Shown here: positions 32,545 through 44,502 of the stretch, one piece after another
Layout: every line of letters starts with the position of its first letter
How positions within the stretch are numbered: position 1 is the stretch's first letter
Origin: Agelas oroides
Taxonomy: Eukaryota; Porifera; Demospongiae; Agelasida; Agelasidae
Length of the DNA: 64,000 nucleotides
Direction: 5' to 3'
NCBI GenBank assembly: GCA_949130485.1
Contig: OX422197.1
Span: 311,001-375,000, forward strand
Notes under the pieces: model-generated
The model's database searches: none
Told to the model about the DNA's origin: nothing
What the model saw: the letters and a program-made list of their open reading frames with translations, nothing else
Translations under genes and position numbers: made by a program

Positions 32545-34389
32545 TTAAGTGACTTTATCAATGAGTGTTCCCTTCTGCTTCTTGGCACGGATATGTTCCT
32601 CAATGGCTTTCTGCAAGATGGAGAGAGAAAATTATTCAACACCAGCTAGCTGTAAGAAGGGTCATCGCACACTCCTCACCTGTTCTCGGTATCTCTTCCT
32701 CCCCTCATCTGTCCTCACAACCTGTTTGTGCACCAGGCTGGCATTACTTGCAAATGAACTGGCAATCTCATGCTGTAGGAAGGAACCAAGAGAGGAACTT
32801 GGTTATTTGAGTAGCACAAGGATCATTTGCCTAAAGATTGTCATGCTATTATTGAGGAAACTGCAGCAACCAGTCACATTCCCAGCTCTTCTTGCTCACT
32901 CACTGCCTCAATCTCCTCCTCCTCCTCATCAATGGTGGACACAGTAACAGTGCTGTACTTCCCCACGTCACGAGTGTGCCTTGTCATCATGATCTGAAAG
33001 CAAACACATACACAACATCAAGTAACAATCTCAGTCCCAAACCCAAAACTAACACATACACAGATCACTTTCAGTATCTCATGCATTGTACTGGAAGCAA
33101 GAGTGCATGATGATGTCATTTTTATTGCGAAGGAGGAGGATTAGGATTACATATGGCAGCTACATGGTGGATGAGGTCTGGGGACGAGACAACATTCTTG
33201 TGACCCGGTATCACCAAGGTTGGGTACAAAACGTAGCATAGGAATGCAAATCTTAAGCCAGAGCAGGCCTCACCTTTCTCCCAGGAGCTGGGTTGCTCTT
33301 GGGTTTCTCTGTGGTCACCGGTTTCTCTCCACTCTTTACGAGTATTCCAGGGAAGATGAACGTGACCTTGCTGTCCATGTTGGTATGACGATAGAACAGC
33401 TGTAGACCACACCTGGGGGGTGACATGAGGACACTAAGTGGATACATGCTCACCAAGCACTGCTAACGAGATAGACAGGGATATGTAAGGAATGGATAGT
33501 ATTATAGTAAGTGGATACACGCTCACCAAGACATCGCTAATGAGGAAGACAATGATATGTGGGTAATTGTAGCATTATACAGGTTGTCTGCCAACGATAC
33601 CACTACATGTTTACAGACACGCTGGCTATCAGTGACGATTTGTAAACATAAACATAAACAACAGGTGCTCTTCATTAATAACAAGATACATTACTTTGTG
33701 CATCTGTGTCGGAATTGTTGCTCGACTCCACCAGGTCTGCGCAAAATTAAGAGAAATATTTCAATGGTATTGTATTACACTCACTAATATGGTCTTTGTT
33801 TACCGTTTGAGGTATGTTATTCCAGACGGCTCACAGTAGATGCGGTGGACGTTTCTGGCAGTATCAACCACCCTGGCACCATCTCTCTTCCTCAAGGGTA
33901 GCTTGTCCAATGTGGTATCTGTCAAAATAGAAGGGAAACTGACTTAGAATTGCACTACCCAATTCTGCGTGAAATACGCAGCACCTTGGGAAAAATAGGC
34001 ACTGTACACCACTATAACCTTGTTCACTTGCCCAACCCTAACCCCCTACCCTAGTCTCATGCCCAGACTACTTTTCGCCAAGTGCGTGAAAAATGTGGTT
34101 CGGAAACGAGACTACCCCAACCCCTAACCACAATTTGGCTGCCTGATCATGGCTAGCTGGTGCCATGATTCAAGGTGGTGTATGTTCCAGTTGATCCAAT
34201 TTATCAGCGTATACCCACACTGAGAATGATATTCTAAATAGAGCCCACCATAAACATACTCCACTGACCTAGAATCAAGGCTAGCTGCCCGCAGACACAG
34301 AGATAGACATACAGAGGAGTATCTCCCTCGTATTCTTCTTTGTCTCTCGTGTCTGTACACACAATACTCCTCGAGATAACTTTCGGCAT
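32545..34389 (-). CDS. STEEP1: STEEP1 (STING ER exit protein; CXorf56 family)
   Basis: Seven exons sum to 666 nt (221 residues; human 222): 34389-34269, 33918-33804, 33736-33695, 33412-33274, 32993-32904, 32772-32680 and 32610-32545. In mammals the protein promotes STING exit from the ER into COPII vesicles. Family motifs run from the N-terminal [16 protein letters not shown] through [31 protein letters not shown] and RCTKCGLQLFY (two CxC/CxxC pairs that probably bind zinc). [20 protein letters not shown], a DEEEEEIEA run and the terminal KGTLIDKVT follow. The N-terminal exon is not the longest frame in its region; it was found by homology and is in frame with exon 2. CEP350 starts 248 bp away on the other strand. 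Confidence 0.93.
34052..34114. mobile_element. 63-bp foldback element in STEEP1 intron 1
   Basis: Begins TAGTCTCATGCCCAG and ends GGAAACGAGACTA. Flanks cccctaccc (34043-34051) and ccccaaccc (34115-34123) match at 8 of 9 positions, consistent with a 9-bp target duplication. Caveat: the surroundings are cccta-rich, so some match is expected. Confidence 0.55.
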
Positions 34390-34636
34390 TTTCAAGTACT
34401 TTCAACACCACGCATCAAAATTTCACTCCGTGACGTCATGTTTTTGCTAAATTTGAAATTTTGCGGATACTCATCACGACAGTCGAGTCAGGAAGAAGCT
34501 GCGAATGTCATACTGCGACGTTCCATCGCTTTAGAGTCATCACCAAGAGCCTGGCGACGCTCGTCTAAACCAAGAGAAGCGTTGCTGTCCTGTCGAAGCC
34601 AAGAGCCTAAGAGGTAGCCGGCGGAAACGCTCCACA

Positions 34637-37600
34637 ATGAGCACTGGCGTGCATGGGAGCCGAGTCAGGGAGCCTCAGGTCGTAAGGAGATCGGTCCTGC
34701 CTGCAGACGAGAAGTCATCCACCCTTTCAGGTAACGCTTAGTAGCAACATCGATCCGAAAATAGTCATTTAGTGCTCACTGCTACCTCTTATTTACCCTT
34801 TTCTCTTGACTCCAGGGCTTGCTCGAGCATGGTCTAGTTTTGGAGAAGCCAAAAATGTGGTAAGTAGAGCATATTGCCTTCAGATCACATCAATCTTTAA
34901 TCGTATGTGTGTGCGTATGCAGCTTCAGAGATTGGAGTCCACTGCTGCCTATCTACCAACCAGTGAACGACCCTTAATGAATTCCGTATTGAGGAACCAC
35001 AGGATAACAAAACCCTACACTGTCCGTTTTGATCCCGGGAGCACAAGAGGTGGGGAGAATGTATCATTGAAGGACGCATCTGGAGTCCCACCGCAAACAT
35101 TACATGTGTACTATGGGAACGGTCCATCAGTGGATGAGAAGGAGAACCTTGTGGAGGGAGTGGTGTTGAATGATACAAAAGATTTACCAACTGGCGGGAG
35201 GAAGGAACATGAGGGTAGAGGAGAAACAAGGACGGGAGGAGGTATATCTGGAACACAACATGTGGCTTCTCAACAAGAGGCCACTGGCGAGCCAAACACT
35301 CAGACAAGCCCCATTCAGGCTGCCCTTCAGAGAGCTCACTCTGCGAAAACAGATTCCCTCTCACTCTCTCCAGTGAGCAATCCCAACACAGCCGGCTCCT
35401 CCCCACACCGCAGGGCACACTCCAATGCAAATGCAGTATTTGGTCCACCTGTCAGCTTTAGTGCTTGGAAGGCACAACAATCAACTGTTCATCAAAGACC
35501 GCCACTTCCTGGACCAGAGGTGAGGACTTGCTGCCCTGGCAGATGCTTAGTTGGCTTACTCCCATCTACTTTGTCACATTGCTCTTTGTGGTACCTTTGC
35601 AGCGTCCCCGTCCAGCTCTCAGCAGACCAACTAGGAAAACCCATCCAGCCTCCACCCACCATCATCACAATGGTGTCATCTCCCAGCGTCCCCCAGTGTC
35701 TGCCCAGCCTCCACCCATTAGGAAGTTTGAGCTACCACCAGGTATGAAACTTTCACCTGAAATGCCTAAATATTGCCGTCATGACTGACCTTTGTCTCTT
35801 TCACCCTCCCTCTTCCTCCCTCCCTCTTCCTCCTTCCCTCTTCTCCCTCCCTCTCCCTCTTCCTCCCTCCCTCTTCCTCCCTCCCTCTTCCTACCTCCCT
35901 CTTCTTCCCTCTCTCTTCCTCCCTCCCTCTTCCTTTGTTCCAAGACACACTAACTACCCTACGCAGTAAGATAGAGGAACAAAAAAAGGCAGTGCAGGCA
36001 ACAGGAGCTAAAGTGAGTGCTCTGAAATCTCAACACCCCTCTCTTACCACTGGATTCTACCCTTTACCTGAAGGTACAGTGAATATACATTACGTGTACA
36101 ACACTGCTTCATGCACACTGACAGGAACTTGATCTCTGCACACACCATCTCTTTTTTCAGCCTCAGGTTCCTTTACTTCCTTCTCCTCTCTGCCTCACCC
36201 CCATCCTCCTCCCGCTCCTCCCCCCAACCATTATCCCTCCACCTTGACAGCACGGCACAGAAGCCTAGATCCAACTGGCGAAGACTCGAGTCGGCAGGTG
36301 AAGAGAAGAAAAGTTGCGTCTGCCCCTCCACCTCCGTCCTACACTGGCTTCAGCTCACTTCAAACAGGCCCAGTCCATCAGACAGTTTTCCACCCCAGTG
36401 GACCATCCCATCAGCCAAACTTAGAAAGGGTCGGCCAGGCTGCTGTGGGCAAGCCTCTGTCCGGGGTCGGCCAGGCTGCTGTGGGCAAGCCTCTCTCCAT
36501 AAGAGGATCAAAGGTGTTGTATGCTGGCGGGAGTGGCACCCAACCTGCATCAGGTGGCGTGCAGAGGCTACGACAAGGAACTTCTTCCAGCCAGCAGCCG
36601 GCTACATCCGCTGGTGGGATCACGCCCTCTTCCTGGAGAGTGGGCAGGGAGCTTAGAGACAGAATCATAAGGCAGGAAACACAGGTAGCCAAGCCCCCTC
36701 CCCCGCCTCAGAGTGCCTCCTCAGAGACTCAGTCACTGCCTGATGTCTCCAGTGACCTCTCCGGCTCCACCTCCCTGGCTAGCCTGCCTCCTGTGAGAGT
36801 AATATCGCCTCCTGCGAGAGTGATATCGCCTCCCACTGAGCCCCAGGGTGGACGCAGTGAGGCTGCAGCTACAGTGAGCATGTCTTCCAGTGCCACCAGG
36901 CCCACAGCAGGACTGTCTTCAAACATGGCTCAGCTCTTAGAAGACCTTAAGAAGTCCCCCCTTGGGAGAAGGGAGGAGGAGAGTGAAGAAGGTTTGTAAC
37001 CTCTCTAACGATAGTTGCATGTAGCTGTATGTAGTTTGGTACTGTATGCAGCTGTGTAACTACAGTGTTGTAGCTGATGAAACTCATTTGCGTTATTTCA
37101 GGTAAGAGCAAGCCTCCGCTGAGCAGGCCCAAGAGGTATGTCCCTGGGTCCAGCAGCTCTGCCCCCAAGAAGCCTCGGTTTAACTTTGGTGAGTGTCTAC
37201 TCCAACAGTAACACAGTGCTGACAGTGACAGTGACAGTGACAAGAGTTTCATCTGTTCTTTTGCCCGTAGAACCTGTATATCCCAAAGAAAAGGTCAGAC
37301 ATTATGACAAAGAAGAAGTGCAGGTATGTATACAGTGCTTCTGGTGTGTGTGTGTGTGTGTGTGTGATTCATGCTTACCACCCTTCCCTCTCCCCTCCTC
37401 CCTCTCCTCCCCTCCTCCCCCCCCTCCCCTCCTCTCCCCCCTCTTCCTCCTGTTCCTCCCCCCTCCTCCTCCTCCTCCTCCTCCTCCCCTCCTCCCTCTC
37501 CCCCCCTCCTCCCCCCTCTTCCTCCTCCCTCTCCCCTCCTCCTCCCCCCCTCTTCCTCCTCCCACCTCCTTCCCCCCCACCTCCTCCTCCCCTCCTCCTT

Positions 37601-40600
37601 CCCCCCCCCCCCCCTCCTCCTCTTCCTCCCCTCGCCCCTCTCCAGCGCTACATTCAGCACAAGCAAGAGGAGCGCAGGAAGAAGCAGCAGGAGGCTAGGT
37701 CTGCTCAGGAACAGAAACGCCAGGAGAGGGAGAAGAGACTGAGAGAGCTCTACCAACGTCAGAAGTGCTCCCTCACTGCCAACCTGCAACAGAGAGAGAA
37801 GGAGAGGGAGGCGTACTGCCGAGCATTAGCCTCCTCCTCTGCTGCGGAAGTACACATCCACATCCACGACAACACCAGCTCAGTGAGTTGAGTTGGGGAG
37901 CGGGTGGAGTACTGCTGTGGTTGCATGCTCCATTCATGCTATTGTACCCAGTTCTTTCAGCCCTTTGTACCAATTCATTTTCACCTCTTCAGTGTACTAA
38001 CAAAGTTGGCTACACAAAATATTAGCAACTGAACATTATTGACATTGTTAAGTGTAGTAATACTGCATACATGGCAGTTCCAAATAGAAATCTGAATTAT
38101 TATTCTGTCACTTATTTCAGCACATGCTCTGTAGCACTTGGCTTCCACTAAGGGTGGGGCTCATATGCGCTTCATAAATGCATGAATATCTGATGTTCTG
38201 TGAAGCACATACTATCCCAGCCCTTAGCGGTAGCCAAGTGCTACAGCATGTTGAACTCAGTGATGCACTCGAAATACGCGACGGAATAATATTCTATTTC
38301 TATCCAGGAGACCTCCAATACACCTGGGAGTGCCACAGATAGTTTACTGAGGTTTTACTGTGTTATACTGGATATATTGTGGTGTATTGCTGCAGGAATC
38401 TGAGATGCCCTCTAACGAGACAAGAAGGGTGCCGACAGTCATCCTCACCCCTCCACAAAAGTCACAGCCCACCCCTCACACCATCACACCACCTCCACTG
38501 GTATCACCACGTGGTAGAGAGACGATCACTACCTCTCCAAGACCGACTGCTCCACGCCCCACACTCTCCCCCTATCACTCTCCAATACACACCCCTCAAC
38601 CAGCTACCCTGACAGGGGGCGTGTCCCCAAGGACCCACCTAGTTGAGTCTCACAGTCCTGCCTCATCACGCACATATTCCATTCATCGAACTCCCCCCTC
38701 CCTCACTCCCAGCCCAAAACGAGACCTAACCCTCCCGCCTACGTCAGCTGTTCGTGCTTGGTTATCTCCTCAAGCAGACAAACCCTCTCCTCCTCCTCCA
38801 TCAGGAGAATTGACCTCGCTGCTGAGAGGAATCAGCCACAGTAAACCAACAAATGCTTCTTATAGAACTCGTGAAGAGCGCATTCAGGCCCTGACAGCCT
38901 CCGCCTTGCAGCTGAAGGAACGCATTGCCATGGAAACCAAAAAGCTGACAGAAGGTGCATATGATGGATACCGACACAAGTTGTCTGACAACAGTGCCGC
39001 ACCTCCAAGATTGCAGCAACAATATAACGAGGAGGGGCTTACCCATTATACTGAGCTCCCTGGTTACTCATACAGTGTCACTTCACCAAGGTGGCATCAA
39101 CGGGATAATGAGGAGGGACATACCCATTATACTGGGAGATGGCAGCAACGAAATAATGAGGGAATTACCCTTCATACTGAGAGATGGCAGCAACGAAATA
39201 ATGAGAAGGGACTTACCCACCGTACTGAACTCCCTGGCCACTCCAATAGTGTCACTCCACCACTGAATCGGCAACAAGATAACGAGGAGGGGCTTACTCA
39301 CCATACTGAGCTGCCTGGTGTTCACAATGTTCATGCACATGCCCTGCACACTGAACAAACCCGAAGGGAGACTGCAGCTGCACTAAAAATCCAGGCAGCT
39401 TATCGGGGATACCAGGTTCGTCGGAGCCTGCGGTGGAGACTACCATCTGGTCGGACACTTGGCAGTACCAGGAGAGGAGGGGATGGTGGGGAGAGTGAGA
39501 GTGAGCATGGGGGCAGTGGGGAAGAGGAGGAAGAAGAGGAGGAGGAGGAAAGTGGAAGTGTAACCCCTGTGGAAGTTGTGCCACCGCTGAGTGTGAGTGC
39601 ACCCCAGCAAGCAACTGCGTTAACCCCATCTCTCAGTAGCTCACAGGTAAACACCGGTGTTCTTGTAACCATAGATACAGTGTGCGTTAATTAGTGTTGT
39701 TGATATAGACAAAAAAAACTACTTAAGTTGTTTTCAAATGAAAATCTGACTACCTGTTTACCATTTGCTTATTATTGTTTCTTTCGACGATCTCTCTTTC
39801 TCTCATCAATCTCTCTTTCTCTCTTCTCCTTCCCTCTGTGCACAGTCCTGTCCAGTGATCCAGGCCTCTCCTCCCTTACCCCCCTGGCAACAGGGAGGGG
39901 GAGACTCACACAGTGTGATCAATGTCTTCACCCGCCAACATGAGAAGCTGAGGCAGACGCTGGCACAACTCAAGACCCAGAAACTGGCAGAACTGAGACA
40001 GATTGGAGAACAATCCCAGTCGACCAGCTCTGCCCAAGTGGAGGTGCAGCCTCTGACTGGTGCTGCTACTAATGGTGGTTCTCATGGAGAGTCCCCACTT
40101 GGCAGATATTCCTATACGGAGACCTTTGAACCCTCTTCCAGCCAGAGGCAAGAGGATGGGTCACAGGTTTCAGAGCAGTTTAGCTGCGATTCTCTGGGAG
40201 CACATAGCCAAGACTACAGCAGTACAGCGTCAAGTCCCAGCCAGACACACGGGGAGTCATCAGGCAGTTCCACACCCGTGTCAACCGTACCTCAAACCAC
40301 ACAACCCCTCACTGAAACCACTCAGAATGTGTCTATCTTCACACCCCCCGGCTCACCGACCTTTGTTGAATCGTTTTCTCCAGGAACAGCAAACCAACAA
40401 CAGCCTAGAGCTGTAAGACCCACAGCTTCTCAGCCCACTAGCAATGGTCGCCTCTCTCCCCGCTCGCTAGAGCTGAAGCTCCAAGCTGAGCTCAATCTTT
40501 TGGAAACGGTGGAGGAATCGATGCGACAGATCACAGACCTCGAGAGAACACATGCTGTTTCCCACGCCCAGCAGGAGACTGTTAGCGTAGCACAGCTGTT

Positions 40601-43600
40601 GAAATCTCATCAGCGAACCCACGAGCGAGAGGTACAATCACTGGCTACAAAAGCCAAGAGGGAGGTGGAGGAGGCGCATAAACAGTTTGAGAAAGTTCAC
40701 CAGGAGGCAGTGTGTGCTTCAGAGTGTATCAAACAAATGCAGGGAGAGGCTGACGCTCAGACAAGAGAACACATGAGAAAGTTGGCTCAGATTCAGGAAG
40801 AGTCAACTCTTGCCACTCGTGAGGCAAGCAGGCAACTAACCGAGGCTCGCTCCACTGCGACGGCTGCTGCCGTTGAAGCTGCTCAACAGCAGATCCAGGC
40901 AGCACGCAACATGGCTGTCTCTGTAGCCACTGCAGCTGCACAGGAGGCTGTCAAAACTGCTCTGAGGAGCAACGTGCTTTCAGAGACAAGACACTCAACA
41001 GAGAGAGGATCTCGGGAGCAGCCGGTGGAAGGATTTACAGTTGATAGCTACCATAGTGATTTTGAACCTAGCTCTTCACATTCAAACAGTTTAGGTGATG
41101 GCTCCAGAGCGTCTCCTGTGGGGGTGGATCAGTCACACACACCAGCCACCACTCCCCCTAGACACAAGGCTGGCAGCAGTGCTAGCTCTGTGAAGGGGTC
41201 ACTCACACCCGTGGCCACTGAGCTTGAGCAAGATGAAAGCGGTGAGGATGCAGATCAGACACTGGTGGAGGAGGAGGAGGAGGACGGAAAGGAAGAGGCA
41301 GATGGAGACGTTTATTCACTGTCTTCTAGAACTCAAAGTCCTGAGGTATGTCCCAGTGGGATAGCTACCTGCCTAGCACATCAGGATAGACCCAAGAGAG
41401 AATCTAGCTTGATGTGCTACTTACTGCCCTCTGATGACTGACCAACTGCGATCATGCCTGCTTCTTTCTCTCCTGCCTAGTTGTCATTTCGTGAGCTGCT
41501 TCCCTCTGAGAGCCACAGGCGGTCTAGGCGACGTCTCTCTCTGTACAGCAGTGACTCAGACTCTCGTGCCTCCAGCCCCTCCCTCTCCCGGCCAAGAACA
41601 CCTGCCAGTGTTGCTGGTAGCGATCTCTCACCCTTCAGCCCTAGTGGGGAAGACTCCTTCTTTCAGGTATGGAGAAGATTTAGTCTAATTGCACAGCACA
41701 AAGACAGTAAGCAATCCAAAGATTTATTTCTCTCCTTTTTGCTTATCCCTTTTCTCTTACTTTTAATGGCTTGTAGTAAATGATCTATCTGCTCTCCCAA
41801 CTACATACGGTGTGTTAGGCCTTCTCCTCTCATTACTATCGTCTCTTTGTCTTGTAGTTTATGAATCGGATGGTTCATGCGTACATGCGTGAGGAGGAGC
41901 TCCGTGCGCGCCACCAGTCTACCCTGCTGCAGCTGAGAGAGAAGGCGTTGAAGGAGAAGACGCAGGCAGAGCTGGAGTGGATCACACTCAAGAAACAACA
42001 GCTGCGGAGCAAGGGAAGTGATGACCTTATGCCCCCGCTGGTTAGCAGGGAGAAGGGGCTACTCAAGAAACTACATCATGAGCAGGTGAGCTAGAGTGTG
42101 TGGTCATCGGCAGTAGTCTTGCGAGCTAGAGTGTGTGGTCGTCGGCAGTAGTCTTGCGAGCTAGAGTGTGTGGTCGTCGGCAGTAGTCTTGCGAGCTATA
42201 TCGTTACATTACCTCACACTGAAGCTATCACACACCTTGTCAAGGCTAAAGCAGCAGGGTTGGGGCAATATCAGCCATGTTATTGTTTACGGAAACAAGT
42301 ATCACTTTCAATTGATACACAACGACAGATACTGAGGTTTTCGGTCGCATCATACTCATAAGTGCATCAGTACTTGCAGTGGCAGGAGATAGTATGTCAC
42401 TATGATAGTGACAGCATTATGGTGATCACAGTATTTGAAAGTGTTGATATTGCAAGATAAGATTATTGCAATGTAGGTCAACATATTGCCCATCCCGTCC
42501 CGGTGGCGTGTACTGTGGTATACATGTGAGAAAACATGCGTCAGTAAGCAGTGTTTGAATTCTGTGTGTGTGGCATTGTTTGCATATTGTGACTCCTCCC
42601 CCTCCACAGGCTGAGATCCGTCGGCTCCGGGAGGTGCAGCGTGTGGCCAGCTATGAGCGGAGGCTGATGCTGCTCCAGCAGCGAGAAATCTCAAAGATTC
42701 GGCGCTCAGCTAAATACTACCAGGAGAAGATCCGAGCATATAGCTTCCATCACCCCGACTTACAACAGTCTCTCTCCTCTCCCTGTCTCTCACAGGATGA
42801 ATCCCACGGTACTCAGGTGAGTGTCTTCACCACTTGCTTGTGAGGAAACATTGCAAGAACTACTTTAGTCTCGTTCCCAGCTCTTCAGTCACATTCACAC
42901 GTTATGTGACTGACAAGCTGGGGGGGGGGGGTGAGCCTGGGAACGAGGTTGGGGGGCGAGCCTGGGAACGAGGTTGGGGGGGGGAGGGGGAGCCTGGGAA
43001 CGAGGCTAGAACTACATGTTGTTGAAGCTGTCGCAACTTTGCACTTTGCAGGAGCCAGAGGAGTCAATTCATGAGGAGACCCCACGGGACCACTCTGCTG
43101 CCCCCTCTCCATCTCGTGCTATTACTTTCCCCACGTACTCCCCCTCTCACACCTCTCCCCCTGTACAACCTGTTACAGAGGACATCAGTAGCCACGCCCC
43201 CCTGGATGGCTCACACGACACACCCTCCACTGCAGCAGACGCCCCCTCTGCTAACTTGGACCTCTCACATGAGGGAGCTAATGTGTCGGCAGCCACTCCT
43301 AAGACTCCCCGTAGTGACACTGTGACTGCAAAGAAGTTGAAGAAGCTGGCCTCAGAGGAGGCTGAGAAGTAAGACTAGTGACACAATACTGAGCACTAAA
43401 AGTGACCCTAGAGAGCATACAATGATGTCATTTTCAATGGAAATGATGTCATCATGAACCCTTGGGGCTACTGACATACATGACTGTACTGTTATATATG
43501 TATTATCTCGCTGTTGCCACTTTAGGAGTCTGACTCAGCGTGAACAGTGGCTGTTGAAACGCCGCCACATGGCTGAGGAGGCCCTGAGACAGCAACAGGA

Positions 43601-44457
43601 GCTGTTGGAGAGAGAGAAAAAGTTGGATAAGGAAGAGAAACAGATCAACCAGCTTATCGACGAGGCTACGGAGGCCTTCCAGCACCGGCAGGGCATGCAC
43701 CACAAGAGGATCAGGCACAAGCAGACACCAGAGGGGAGGAGTGCCAGGGTGAGGGAGGAACCGTCCACTGGAGGAGAGCAGGGGAGCCCAGAGGCTGCTA
43801 TGGTGGAAGACGTAAATTCTTCACTATCAGCAGTGCTTCAGACACCAGTTGTTTCTCAGCACACGCCCCACACTTCATCTTCCATAGCTGAGGAGATCTC
43901 AGAAGAGAACCACTCACCTTCTGCCACCAAGCTGAGTGGTCTCTCCCCCCGGAGCGTTGCCACTACCAGCCAGGTCCTAACTGGGTACACAGATGATACA
44001 TTCGAGTCAGTTAATGGAACCCCCTCTCACCCTCCGTCTTCACACATCGTCACCTCCACACCAGTGCAGCCTCCTACAAGTAGGGAAGATGTTTCTCTTG
44101 GTGACTCACTGAAAATATCGGACAGTATTTCAGGTAAGTACTCCAACAGCCATGACAATGATACCACTAAGGCTGAATTATTTCTTTTGTACAAACTCTT
44201 TTCCAGGATCCTCCTTCTGCAAATGAGGGAGGGAACTAGCCTTGTTCCCAGGCTCTCCCCTCACAAGGAGGGGGAGAACCTGTGAATGAGGCTACATGTG
44301 CATGTAGCTCCCTCTCTTTTGGAAGAAGGGAGCACGGTTATTGCTCTCCATTGTTTTGTGTTTAGAGTCTGGAACCAAGGCTAGGTGGTAACCTGGGAAT
44401 GAGGCTGTGAACTTTGAACACAGCAGCTCAGTACAACATGCACCCACAACACGTGTG

Positions 44458-44502
<45 letters not shown>

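Noticed and set aside
34124-34411. Frame beginning [22 protein letters not shown]
   Set aside because: Out-of-frame shadow of STEEP1 exon 1. The frame starting at 34389 gives the conserved [11 protein letters not shown] start and joins exon 2 in phase.
37295-37742. Pro/Ser- and Gly/Glu-rich frames at 37378-37644
   Set aside because: CT-rich tail of a CEP350 intron. The true exon starts at 37646 (RYIQHKQEERRKK).
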